The notes beneath the pieces are model-generated. The model worked only from the letters and a program-made list of their open reading frames with translations. It ran no database searches and was not told the origin of the DNA. The translations under genes and the position numbers were made by a program. A stretch of 64,000 bases of DNA from Bradyrhizobium nitroreducens (lineage in GTDB: Bacteria > Pseudomonadota > Alphaproteobacteria > Rhizobiales > Xanthobacteraceae): positions 1,392,636 to 1,456,635 of the forward strand of contig NZ_LFJC01000003.1 of the NCBI RefSeq assembly GCF_002776695.1, written 5' to 3'. Below, piece by piece: positions 8,824-17,403 of the stretch (position 1 is the stretch's first letter; every line of letters begins with the position of its first letter).

Positions 8824-9942
8824 GTGCAGAACACGCGAACCATGCTCCGCCCCGCGAACCCGGCCGGCAACAGCGAGAAGCAACCGGCGCGTTCGTTCGT
8901 GCACGTTCTCGCCGAGACATCCGACAAGCTGGCCGGCGTCTGCTCGATGCTCGAGGAGCGCTTCGCCGTCGCGGGAGAACGGCTGGATGCCGAAGCCAAG
9001 CTGTCGCGGGTGCCCTCCGCCATCGTGATCCGCGCGGACCTTCGCGATATCGACAATATCGCGGCCATCAAGAAACGGGCTGGCCATCTCGCCAAGGCAG
9101 GGAAGCGAATATTTCTGCTCGAACACAGCTCTCACGTAAGTATCTCGCAAGCCTACGCGCTCGGGGCGACTCTCGTTCTGCCCGGTACGATCGACCGGTC
9201 CAGACTGCTGGCGGCCCTGTCCGATCCGGCGGATCCGTCTTCCGTCTCATCGAGCGGGCCTGCAAGGTCCGACAACGCGGTGGAGGCCGCGGCAACCGCG
9301 ATCGCCTCGATGTTTACGGCGGTCACCCTTGGTCAGCCCCTCGACGTCGACGGCACCAAGGCAGTCGGCCGCCAGATCGCCGATCGCATCACCGAGCGAG
9401 GCCTTTCGGAATGGCTGACGACGGTACGGCGCCACCACGAGGGAACTTACCAGCACTGCCTGCTCGTGACCGGCGTCGTCATCGACTTCGGCTTGAGTCT
9501 CGGTGTGGGGAGCACCGATCTGGAGCGTCTCTATTCGGCTGCCATGTTCCACGACGTCGGCAAGGCACGGATCCCGCTCGCCATCCTCGACAAGCCGGGC
9601 CGGCTCGATGCGGAGGAACGCGCCCTGATTGAGACCCATCCGGCCGCAGGCTACGAGTTCTTGAAGGGGCACGACCACATTTCGCCGGAAATCCTCGATG
9701 CCGTTCGGCATCATCACGAGTATCTCGACGGCAGCGGCTATCCCGATGCTCTCTGTGCCGAGAGCATTGGCGACATCGTGCGGATTCTGACCATCTCGGA
9801 CATCTTCGCGGCGTTGATCGAGCACCGGCACTACAAGCCGACCATGCCGCGTGCGGAGGCTTACGACGTTTTGTGCGGGATGAATGGCAAGCTGGAAAAG
9901 GCTCTGGTCCATTCATTCAAGCAGGTCGCGCTCACGCGGTGA
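8824..9942 (+). CDS. HD-GYP domain protein (cyclic-di-GMP phosphodiesterase candidate)
   Basis: A 372-residue protein with a GTG start. Residues 1-125 look like a degenerate receiver-type domain (IVIRADLRDIDNIAAIKKRAG, GATLVLPGTIDRSRLLAAL). The C-terminal half is an HD-GYP domain with the metal-ligand pair HDVGK, the HPAAGYEFL segment and the HHEYLDGSGYP signature; all the expected His/Asp positions that I can check are present. It probably hydrolyses cyclic-di-GMP to GMP or pGpG. Together with the upstream DUF2336 and PilZ genes it forms a compact second-messenger module. Confidence 0.9.
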   Translation: MQNTRTMLRPANPAGNSEKQPARSFVHVLAETSDKLAGVCSMLEERFAVAGERLDAEAKLSRVPSAIVIRADLRDIDNIAAIKKRAGHLAKAGKRIFLLEHSSHVSISQAYALGATLVLPGTIDRSRLLAALSDPADPSSVSSSGPARSDNAVEAAATAIASMFTAVTLGQPLDVDGTKAVGRQIADRITERGLSEWLTTVRRHHEGTYQHCLLVTGVVIDFGLSLGVGSTDLERLYSAAMFHDVGKARIPLAILDKPGRLDAEERALIETHPAAGYEFLKGHDHISPEILDAVRHHHEYLDGSGYPDALCAESIGDIVRILTISDIFAALIEHRHYKPTMPRAEAYDVLCGMNGKLEKALVHSFKQVALTR

Positions 9943-9969
9943 GCGGGACAGACCGGTCTCGCATGCCTC

Positions 9970-10173
9970 CTAATGCGTGGCGCGATGGCTGGCGCGGCGC
10001 GGGATGGACCGGCAGGCCAGCCCTTCGGCCAGCAGCTTCATGTCCTCATGCCGGCCGCTGCGAATCAGCCGGCCGAACTCCTCGGGTGTGAAAGGAAGAG
10101 ATGGGTCACTATCGATCGGGCGCCGCAGCCGCGGGCCGAAGAACCGCCGAACCAGGCTAGCCAGCCGCCGCAT
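9970..10173 (-). CDS. Small basic hypothetical protein
   Basis: A 67-residue protein, arginine-rich at both ends (MRRLASLVRRFFGPRLRRP; ACRSIPRRASHRATH), with a central segment LPFTPEEFGRLIRSGRHEDMKLLAEGL. A GAGGGAA ribosome site five bases before the ATG supports translation. No family recognised. It is convergent with the HD-GYP gene and lies downstream of the FIST chemoreceptor gene on the same strand. Confidence 0.5.
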   Translation of the reverse strand: MRRLASLVRRFFGPRLRRPIDSDPSLPFTPEEFGRLIRSGRHEDMKLLAEGLACRSIPRRASHRATH

Positions 10174-10296
10174 GTCAATTCCCTCGCGCCAGCAACAAAC
10201 CTCTCACGAGGCATATTGTTCCTGCTAGCGCGATGAGATTGCAAGAGCCAACTGAATGGTCGTCACCGAATTTTGCGCCGGGGCAGATTCTGCGTC

Positions 10297-12312
10297 CTAG
10301 CCGATCCGCTTCAACGTCGCGATGTCGTTCATCGCGCTCGTCAATGCCCCGTTGCGGTCGCGCACGAAGCTTTCGAGGTCCGACAGCACGGTATTGATCA
10401 TCTGAAGATTCTTGAACATGTCCTCGATCTGGGTCACGATGCTGTTGTAGCCTTCCTGGGTCCGGATCAGCTGGCCCCGGGTATCGTTGATATTGGCGCC
10501 AAGCGACTCGATCGAGGTTTCCATGCCTCCGATCGACGCATGGGTGCGCGTGAGGCTGCTCCTGGTGTCCTGCGCGAGCTTCTTCACCTCGGTCGCCACC
10601 ACCGAGAAGCCGCGTCCCGCTTCGCCGGCGCGCGCCGACTCGATCGTCGCGTTGAGCGCGAGCAGGTTGGTCTGGCCCGCGATCGTGTCGATGATCTTGA
10701 GGATGTCGCGCAGCCCGTTCATGGCCTGAGCGAGGCCGGCGAATTCCTGCGACAATGCCGTGGTGTCGGTCGCCTTCGCCGCCGATTGCGCGCTCGCCAT
10801 GATGACCGAACGGATCTCCTCCACGATCGCGTTGATCGACGCGGTCTGCTGCAACGCGCCCTCCACCTTCCCGCTCAGCGTGGCAGTCGCGCTCAGATAC
10901 TCCGTCAGGCGCTGGACGATGCCGTCCTTGATCTGGTTCAGCAGCACCATGCGGTTGAGATGGGTGCGCGTGAAATACTCGACGAAATGCGCATAGTGGA
11001 TCGGGAACAGCTCGATGAACGGATCGTTCAACGGCATTTCACTGACGTCGAAGAACACGATCGCCGTCAGCGTCTGGTTGATGTTGATTCCGAACAGCTC
11101 ACCGAAGGTCGAAAATCCCGCGACCGGCATCGGCCACATCCCGCCCATGTTGCGGAGCTGGCTCTCGTTGTTGAGGCGGCGCAGGATACAGTCGTTCAGG
11201 ATCGCGCCGAGCGCCGGCGGCTTGTCGCGCAGGAAGGCTGCGAGGTCGCGCCGCGTCTGGTCGACGAAATCCGTCGCTTCCAGCAGTTCGAGCCTGTCGC
11301 CCGAATTGACGTCGCAGAAGAACGAGATGACGCCGGTCTGCGCATCGATGCCGGCGACCGAGCGCACGAACAGGTCGCCGCCGACCTCGATGCCGAAGGA
11401 GTGCTTCGTCATCATCGACATCAAATTCGCCGGCGTCGTGTTCAGCGCCTTCGCGACCGCAAACGCCAACGGCCTGATCTCGCCCGCCTCCAGGACGCCC
11501 GAGGCGGTGCGCCGATTCGGGTCGGCCCCCATGACGACGAAGGACTTGCCGGTCTTCTTGAAGTTCTGGGTCTTGAAGATGCTGTACGCGCGGCCCGGCG
11601 CCAGCTTCATGAAGGCGATGAGGGCATGATTTTCGAGAATCTGCCTGCCGTCGTAGAGATAGGTGTTCTTGAAGTCGAGCTTGCCGCCGGCAGAGCCTCC
11701 GACGAAGGCGCACGGAAACTTGCCTCTCCTGTACACGGCCTCCATGAAATAGTTCTCCGAGGCGGAGACGCCGTCCACGAGCGCGAAGGCGATGGTGTCG
11801 CGTACGTCGATCACGAAGGGCGTGCGGATCGTTCCGAGCTCCCGGGCGACCGCCTCGATACGCGCATCATGGGCCTTGGACGGCTCTCCCTTGCGAATGT
11901 CCTCGTTGTGGAGGCGAACGCTGTGGATGCTGATCGACTGAAAGAGATCGGCGGGGAAGATCTGCACGACGACCGACGACCAGCTTGCGCCCGTCGCCTT
12001 GTAGAGCGCTTGGCCCGCCGAGCACAATTCGCCCGCGGTCGACATCGCGATCACCGGCGTCGAACCCGCCAGCCTCTGCAGCGACGACACCACGCGCGCG
12101 AAGTCGCAATGCGGCGAGATGAACGCGAGGGCGAGCGGCGCGCGCGCCCCCGCAACGACGAAGTCGCTCTCGGAAATATTCTGCAGCCGGTCATCGCTCT
12201 CCAGCACGCGGATCGCGCAAGGCTCGCGGGAGGCCGGCGTCTCGTCAGGAACGTCCGGAACGATCGAGGGCGATGCTTGCTTATGACTTGCCTGGGAAAA
12301 GAACGAGAGCAT
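10297..12312 (-). CDS. FIST-domain soluble methyl-accepting chemotaxis protein
   Basis: A 671-residue cytoplasmic receptor. Residues about 40-240 form the FIST N domain ([37 protein letters not shown]), about 245-385 the FIST C domain, and the C-terminal 250 residues an MCP signalling domain with the tip [39 protein letters not shown]. No membrane helices are seen. FIST domains are proposed sensors of small ligands such as amino acids, and they commonly pair with chemotaxis or nucleotide-signalling outputs. It would feed a cytoplasmic CheA array. Confidence 0.92.
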   Translation of the reverse strand: MLSFFSQASHKQASPSIVPDVPDETPASREPCAIRVLESDDRLQNISESDFVVAGARAPLALAFISPHCDFARVVSSLQRLAGSTPVIAMSTAGELCSAGQALYKATGASWSSVVVQIFPADLFQSISIHSVRLHNEDIRKGEPSKAHDARIEAVARELGTIRTPFVIDVRDTIAFALVDGVSASENYFMEAVYRRGKFPCAFVGGSAGGKLDFKNTYLYDGRQILENHALIAFMKLAPGRAYSIFKTQNFKKTGKSFVVMGADPNRRTASGVLEAGEIRPLAFAVAKALNTTPANLMSMMTKHSFGIEVGGDLFVRSVAGIDAQTGVISFFCDVNSGDRLELLEATDFVDQTRRDLAAFLRDKPPALGAILNDCILRRLNNESQLRNMGGMWPMPVAGFSTFGELFGININQTLTAIVFFDVSEMPLNDPFIELFPIHYAHFVEYFTRTHLNRMVLLNQIKDGIVQRLTEYLSATATLSGKVEGALQQTASINAIVEEIRSVIMASAQSAAKATDTTALSQEFAGLAQAMNGLRDILKIIDTIAGQTNLLALNATIESARAGEAGRGFSVVATEVKKLAQDTRSSLTRTHASIGGMETSIESLGANINDTRGQLIRTQEGYNSIVTQIEDMFKNLQMINTVLSDLESFVRDRNGALTSAMNDIATLKRIG

Positions 12313-12581
12313 GGCAATATCCTTGTTCGACGCGGGCGACGTCTCAGAGGATTGAACTACGGATTCGAAATTGCCATTCGGTTAGGAACCCCGCCGCATC
12401 GCTGCGTTTGTGCGGCGGATCAGCACCGTAGGACTACGGCGCCGCCTGGTCCTACGGGTTCATGATACCGATCACGTCGGCGCGCTTGATCTGGATCAAA
12501 TTCTTGCATCGCAAGGAATCAGAGCGATGCAAGAGCGCGCTTCCACACGTCCAACGCAGGTCATGGACGCATGTGCGTGTA

Positions 12582-13259
12582 TCAATCGGCGAAGCCGACG
12601 AAACGCACGAACTCGTCATTGTGCTCGCGATCCGATCGCACCGCGTTCGCGGCGAAGCCGTCGTCGGGATACCCCATCGCAACGCAGGTCATGATGACTT
12701 CGTCTTCTGGAATCTTCGCGACTTCGCGCACGATGTCCGAGCGCATGATGCCCTGCCCGTTGATGACGGAGCCGAGACCGCGATCCCACGCTGCGAGCAC
12801 GATACCGTAGCAGAGCGCACCGAGATCGAAATGACAGACCGCACCGGGATCGAGCACGCGGTCGTAGGTCAACACCAGCGACACCGGCGCGTCGAACTGG
12901 CGGAAGCCGCGCAGCACCCAGTCCTGCCGCATCGGCTTGTCGTCCCGCGCGATCCCCATCGCGCCGAACAGCTTCTTGGCGATGTCGACCTGCCGCGTAC
13001 GGTGCACGCCCTGGTATTCGCCGTGGCTGACGATGTCGCGCTTGACCTTGGCCCCGCCGATCATCTCTTCCATGTTGCGGCGGCGGACCTCTTCGAGCGG
13101 CGTGCCAGTGAGCACGTGGACGTGCCAGGGCTGGGTGTTCATCGACGACGGCGCACGCTTGGCGCTGTCGATGATCGCCTCGATCACCTTGCGCGGCACC
13201 GGCTCCTTCTTGAAGCCACGCACGCTGCGGCGCGACTGGACCAGCGTTTCGAATTCCAC
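12582..13259 (-). CDS. Nitroreductase family protein
   Basis: A 225-residue FMN-dependent oxidoreductase. It has the RRSVRGF flavin-phosphate motif (residues 10-16), SAKRAPSSMNTQPWHVHVLTG (about 33-53) and a C-terminal CVAMGYPDDGFAANAVRSDR segment, as in the NfnB/RdxA-like group. The family reduces nitroaromatics, quinones or related substrates with NAD(P)H; the physiological substrate is unknown. The start is GTG at 13259. It is divergent from the alpha/beta hydrolase gene with 118 bp between them. Confidence 0.92.
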   Translation of the reverse strand: MEFETLVQSRRSVRGFKKEPVPRKVIEAIIDSAKRAPSSMNTQPWHVHVLTGTPLEEVRRRNMEEMIGGAKVKRDIVSHGEYQGVHRTRQVDIAKKLFGAMGIARDDKPMRQDWVLRGFRQFDAPVSLVLTYDRVLDPGAVCHFDLGALCYGIVLAAWDRGLGSVINGQGIMRSDIVREVAKIPEDEVIMTCVAMGYPDDGFAANAVRSDREHNDEFVRFVGFAD

Positions 13260-13377
13260 CTCAAGAACCTCCCTGCCCGTTCATCCGCCGGCGCAACGAC
13301 ACGACGCCGGTTGCCGATGCGGCGCGCAAAATCTATGCTAACCCGCAAGCAAGACCAAGAACCCTGGAGGACCTGCC

Positions 13378-14340
13378 ATGGCCGCGCCACTCGATCCCGT
13401 CATCGCCCAGATCATTCCGCTCATGCCGATGCGCGATCCCACGGTGATGACGCCACAGAGCGCCCGCGATTCCTTGCGCGCACTGGCTGCCGCGCGCGCC
13501 GCCATCCCGCCGCCGCCCGTCGACAGCGTCACCGACATCAACGTGAAAGGCGGCGCCGGCCCGCTTCCTGCGCGCGTCTATCGGATCGGCACGACACCCG
13601 CCCCGACCGTGGTGTTCTTCCATGGCGGCGGCTGGGTTGCGGGCGACCTCGAGACCCACGACAGACAGGCGCGCAATCTCGCGATCGAGACCGGTGCCGT
13701 CGTCGTCTCCGTCGATTATCGCCGGCCGCCCGAGACGCGCTTTCCCGGCGCCTTCGAGGACGCGTTCGCAGCGGTGAGCGACGTATTCACCCGTGTCGCG
13801 GAATTTGGCGGCGATGCAAGACGCCTCGGCGTTGCCGGCGACAGCGCAGGCGGCAATCTCGCCGCGACCACAGCGATCGCCTGCCGCGATGCCGGCATCA
13901 AGCTCGCCGCTCAATTGCTGGTCTATCCCGTCACCGACGTCCTCGGCGCTTACGCCGATGCGCGCGAGAACGCGCGCTATCCTTCGCGCGCCGAGAATGC
14001 CGACGGCTACTTCCTGACGCGTGCCACGATGGAATGGTTTTGCGGCCATTATCTCGCCGATCCCGGCCATGCCTTGGACTGGCGCGTCTCGCCGCTACGG
14101 GCTGCCTCGCTGGCAGGCCTTGCACCGGCGATCGTGACCACCGCCTGGTTCGATCCCCTGCGCGACGAGGGCGCGGCCTACGCACGGGCGCTGGAGGAGG
14201 CCGGCGTGCGGGTCAAGCACCATGAGGGCCCCGGGCTGATCCACGGCTATTTCGGCATGGGCGACGCCTCGGACGTCGCGCGCGCGGAGGCGCAGCGCGC
14301 GCGGGCCGATTTCCGGGCCCTGCTGATGCGAGGCGCTTGA
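13378..14340 (+). CDS. Alpha/beta hydrolase (hormone-sensitive-lipase-type esterase)
   Basis: A 320-residue esterase of the HSL group. The oxyanion-hole motif HGGGW is at residues 82-86, the nucleophile elbow GDSAGG at 154-159 (Ser156), and a plausible acid and base in AWFDPLRDEG and GLIHGYF near the C terminus. Expected activity is hydrolysis of short-chain or aryl esters in the cytoplasm. There is no signal peptide. Confidence 0.93.
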   Translation: MAAPLDPVIAQIIPLMPMRDPTVMTPQSARDSLRALAAARAAIPPPPVDSVTDINVKGGAGPLPARVYRIGTTPAPTVVFFHGGGWVAGDLETHDRQARNLAIETGAVVVSVDYRRPPETRFPGAFEDAFAAVSDVFTRVAEFGGDARRLGVAGDSAGGNLAATTAIACRDAGIKLAAQLLVYPVTDVLGAYADARENARYPSRAENADGYFLTRATMEWFCGHYLADPGHALDWRVSPLRAASLAGLAPAIVTTAWFDPLRDEGAAYARALEEAGVRVKHHEGPGLIHGYFGMGDASDVARAEAQRARADFRALLMRGA

Positions 14341-14346
14341 GGACGA

Positions 14347-14811
14347 TCAGGCGCTCCGCGCCTGTTGCGCGCCTGTGTGCCCCCAGGTTTCGTCCCAATC
14401 ATGGCCGGCGGCGTCGACGACGCGACCGTCGGCTTCAAAGAACTTGTTCGGCACCTGGAAGATCGCCAGGATCAGCGCCCCGTCAGGACACCAGGCGGCG
14501 TGCCGACTGCCGGCCTCGCGCCAGATGAACTCGCCGGCCTTGCAGGCGATCCCCTTGGCCGGCCCCTCCTTGTCGACCAGCGCGCCCTCGATGACCCAGC
14601 TCTGCTCGATGCCGACATGCTCGTGGTCGGGGAGCACCGATCCCGGCGCAAACCGCATCAGGGCGGTCATCAGACCCGTGCGGCGATCGAACAGCAGCGT
14701 CTTGGCCTCGCACCCCGGAAAGCGCGTGGTCTGCCATTCCATATCTTGAGGCCGGACCAGGTGAGAATGCTGATCGGCGGCTTCCGGGTGCTTCGGGGTT
14801 ACGGCGTCCAT
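14347..14811 (-). CDS. ChrR-like cupin domain protein
   Basis: A 154-residue single-domain cupin. The first cupin motif is in PGSVLPDHEHVGIEQSWVIEGAL and the second in FIWREAGSRHAAWCPDGALILAIF, giving possible metal-binding histidines. It resembles the anti-sigma ChrR cupin lobe or acetylacetone-cleaving-type small cupins, without the zinc-binding anti-sigma domain. The start at 14811 is preferred; an upstream in-frame start at 14841 would add ten residues. Function unknown. Confidence 0.8.
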   Translation of the reverse strand: MDAVTPKHPEAADQHSHLVRPQDMEWQTTRFPGCEAKTLLFDRRTGLMTALMRFAPGSVLPDHEHVGIEQSWVIEGALVDKEGPAKGIACKAGEFIWREAGSRHAAWCPDGALILAIFQVPNKFFEADGRVVDAAGHDWDETWGHTGAQQARSA

Positions 14812-15013
14812 GACGATGCTCCGTCCAGCTAAGCTGGCCAAGCCTAGCAGGGTTGCCCGCCGGGGTCAGCGAGCAGTGCAACAGACCGCGGGAGGGCCGA
14901 ACGTCCACCGCAAAAAACGCCACGCGGTCGGGCCCAACGGCCTCATCCAGCTTGATTGCGCCACGATTCCCGGCTCCAATCTCCCCCGCCATTTCTGGTT
15001 TACGGAGACACCC

Positions 15014-15262
15014 ATGATGAAGCGGATTTTCCTGGCTGCGATCGTTGCCACCTTTGCTGCAGGTTCGGCCTTCGCGGAGGACACCTGCGAGAGCAAGGCG
15101 GTCGGCAAGGACGGCAAGCCGCTGGCCGGCGCAGCCAAAACCTCGTTCCTGAAGAAGTGCAAGGCCGATGCCTGCACCCCCAAAGCCGTCAGCGCCGATG
15201 GCAAGCCGCTCGCCGGCGCTGCCAAGAACAGCTTCATGAAGAAGTGCGAAGTCGGCGCCTGA
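15014..15262 (+). CDS. PsiF-repeat exported protein
   Basis: An 82-residue protein with a signal peptide (MMKRIFLAAIVATFAAGSAFA, cleavage near residue 21) followed by two PsiF repeats, each with a KPLAGAAKxSFxKKC core and a paired cysteine (KTSFLKKC and KNSFMKKC). PsiF of E. coli is a phosphate-starvation-induced periplasmic protein of unknown function. A monocistronic gene. Confidence 0.9.
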   Translation: MMKRIFLAAIVATFAAGSAFAEDTCESKAVGKDGKPLAGAAKTSFLKKCKADACTPKAVSADGKPLAGAAKNSFMKKCEVGA

Positions 15263-15307
15263 TTGCAGCGAGTTCGTTGCAGCTTGGCGATCATCGTTCC
15301 GCGAATG

Positions 15308-15392
15308 CGTCATGCCCGGGCTCGTCCCGGGCATCCACGTTCTTGGTACCGCGCGAAAGATCGTGGATGCCGGGACAAGCCCGGCCATAACG
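15308..15392. repeat. Intergenic palindromic element
   Basis: Two arms, 15308-15340 and 15361-15392, form an imperfect 32-bp inverted repeat (CATGCCCGGGCTCGTCCCGG against its mirror) around a 20-bp loop. The element is unrelated in sequence to the one at 13-140. It sits between the stop of the PsiF gene and the stop of the convergent MBL-fold gene, where it could act as a bidirectional transcription end. Similar elements are frequent in Bradyrhizobium (recalled, not searched). Confidence 0.75.
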
Positions 15393-15399
15393 GTGAGAT

Positions 15400-16275
15400 T
15401 CACTCCCGTTTGAACCGATAGTCGAACGCCCCCTCCCACGGCCGGATCCTTCCCGCCGTCGGCGCCGGAAAGTGGATCGGCAGGATCAGCGTGTCCGTGT
15501 CTGCCACCGACGCAAAGAACTTCCGCCGCGACACCGCCGACTGCTTCGGATCCCAGTCCGGCCGCGCCGACCAGTCAGGCTCGCGGCACTGGATCTGGTG
15601 ATGCATGAGATCACCCGCGACCACCGCGCGCTGGCCCTTCGAGAAAATGTTCACGCAACAATGGCAGGGCGAATGCCCCGGCGTCGGCGTCAGCGTCACC
15701 GTGTCGTCGAGCGCGTAATCGTCGTCCACGAGCAGCGCCTGCCCCGCCTCGACGATTGGCAGGCAATTGTCGCGAAACACGGTGCCCGGCGGATTGTTGC
15801 CCTTGGCGTGCTCGGCCTCCCAGGCCGCGTACTCGCCCTTGTGGAAGACGTATTTTGCGTTGGGGAAGGTCGGCACCCAGCGGCCGTCGCGCAGGGTCGT
15901 ATTCCAGCCGGTGTGGTCGATATGCAGATGGGTGCAGAACACGTAGTCGATCTGCTCGAAAGAGATTCCGAGCGCGAACAATTCGTTGCGCCAGCGCTCC
16001 TTGCCAGGAAAGTCGAACGGCGGCGGATGGCCCTTGTCCTCACCGGTGCAGGTATCCACCAGAATGGTGTAACGCGGCGTACGCACCACGAAGGTCTGAT
16101 AGGTGATCACCATCATGCCGCGCGCGGCGTCGAACACCTCCGGCTCCATCGTCGGCAAATGATGTTTGAAGACCGCGTCGTCATAGGCCGGGAAGAAATC
16201 CTGCGGCCGCCGCCACGGCCCTTCCCGCTCGATCACCGCATCGATGGTGATGTCGCCGATCCGGAGTTGCTTCAT
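15400..16275 (-). CDS. MBL-fold metallo-hydrolase (lactonase-like)
   Basis: A 291-residue metallo-beta-lactamase-fold enzyme. The zinc-binding motif THLHIDHTGWN places His116, His118, Asp120 and His121, with further ligands in TPGHSPCHCC and VVAGDLMHHQIQ. This is the layout of N-acyl-homoserine lactonases and related dizinc hydrolases. Quorum-quenching activity is one possibility, but the family also covers alkylsulfatase-type and other lactonases. Confidence 0.88.
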   Translation of the reverse strand: MKQLRIGDITIDAVIEREGPWRRPQDFFPAYDDAVFKHHLPTMEPEVFDAARGMMVITYQTFVVRTPRYTILVDTCTGEDKGHPPPFDFPGKERWRNELFALGISFEQIDYVFCTHLHIDHTGWNTTLRDGRWVPTFPNAKYVFHKGEYAAWEAEHAKGNNPPGTVFRDNCLPIVEAGQALLVDDDYALDDTVTLTPTPGHSPCHCCVNIFSKGQRAVVAGDLMHHQIQCREPDWSARPDWDPKQSAVSRRKFFASVADTDTLILPIHFPAPTAGRIRPWEGAFDYRFKRE

Positions 16276-16419
16276 GGTTTCGCTCCCTTTTTTTTTGCGA
16301 AAGCGTAGCGAACACGATCAGGGCCTTCAAGTCGTTCGACGCATCGACCTCCCAGACCCGAAGCGCCGCAAATCAACCTCAAACGCGGAAGAAGATGATC
16401 TCGGAATGAGGAATGGCTG

Positions 16420-17403
16420 GTGGGCAGGAAACTAAGATTTGGCGCGGCCATCACGATTGCCGTCGCGGCCGGAATCTACATCAACAATACCAGTCTTCTG
16501 GCGCCGCATCGGGGCGGCAAGCCGGTGCTGCTGGCCCATCGCGGCATAGCGCAACGCTTCGACGAGCGCGACCTGAAGAACGACACCTGCACCGCCGCTC
16601 GGATGTTGCCACCGAGCCACGATTATCTTGAGAACACACTGCGCTCGATGCGCGCCAGCTTCGAGGCCGGCGCCGACATGGTCGAACTCGACGTGCACCC
16701 GACCACCGACGGCGAGTTCGCCGTGTTCCACGACTGGACGGTCGACTGCCGCACCGATGGCCATGGCGTCACCCGCGAGCAGAGCATGGCGAAGCTGAAA
16801 ACGCTAGACATCGGTTACGGCTACACCGCCGACGGCGGGAAGACGTTCCCGTTTCGCGGCAAGGCCGTCGGAATGATGCCGACGTTGCCCGAAGTGCTCG
16901 CCGCTTTCCCGGACAGGCAACTCCTCGTCAACGTGAAGAGTCGCGACGCGGGCGAAGGCCAGAAGCTCGCCGCCGTGCTGAACGCACTGCCGGCCGCGCG
17001 GCGCCATGCCATCATGGTCTATGGCGGCGACGAACCGGTCGACATGGTCCGTCGCCTCACCCCTGACGTCCGCACGATCTCGCGCGCGGCCATCCGAAGC
17101 TGCCTGATCGGCTATATCGGCTATGGCTGGACCGGTCTGGTCCCGGCCGCCTGCAACAACGCGATGGTGCTGGTGCCGATCAACGTCGCCCCCTGGCTAT
17201 GGGGCTGGCCCGACCGCTTCCTCAATCGGATGGCCGACGCCAACAGCGCGGTTTTCGTGCTTGGTCCCTACAGCGGCGGTGAATTCTCCACCGGCATTGA
17301 TACGCCCGAATTGCTCGCGCGGTTGCCGCAAGGGTATTCCGGCGGAATCTGGACCAACGAGATCGAGGCCATCGCCGAGATCGCGGGCAAGGGCAAAGAC
17401 TAG
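16420..17403 (+). CDS. Glycerophosphodiester phosphodiesterase family protein
   Basis: A 327-residue TIM-barrel protein with a GTG start and an N-terminal hydrophobic anchor or signal (FGAAITIAVAAGIYI). The first catalytic motif LLAHRG (His40, Arg41) is followed by ENTLRSMRASFEAGADMVELDVHPTTDGEFAVFHDWTVDC, carrying the metal-binding Glu/Asp pair and the catalytic His. The family hydrolyses deacylated phospholipids to glycerol-3-phosphate and an alcohol. An insertion containing two Cys lies between the first and second motifs. Confidence 0.88.
   Translation: MGRKLRFGAAITIAVAAGIYINNTSLLAPHRGGKPVLLAHRGIAQRFDERDLKNDTCTAARMLPPSHDYLENTLRSMRASFEAGADMVELDVHPTTDGEFAVFHDWTVDCRTDGHGVTREQSMAKLKTLDIGYGYTADGGKTFPFRGKAVGMMPTLPEVLAAFPDRQLLVNVKSRDAGEGQKLAAVLNALPAARRHAIMVYGGDEPVDMVRRLTPDVRTISRAAIRSCLIGYIGYGWTGLVPAACNNAMVLVPINVAPWLWGWPDRFLNRMADANSAVFVLGPYSGGEFSTGIDTPELLARLPQGYSGGIWTNEIEAIAEIAGKGKD

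Noticed and set aside
10273..12465. A 730-codon plus-strand open frame opposite the FIST chemoreceptor
   Set aside because: It mirrors a gene with clear FIST and MCP domains, has no domain of its own and an Arg/His/Asp-rich composition typical of antisense frames in high-GC DNA.
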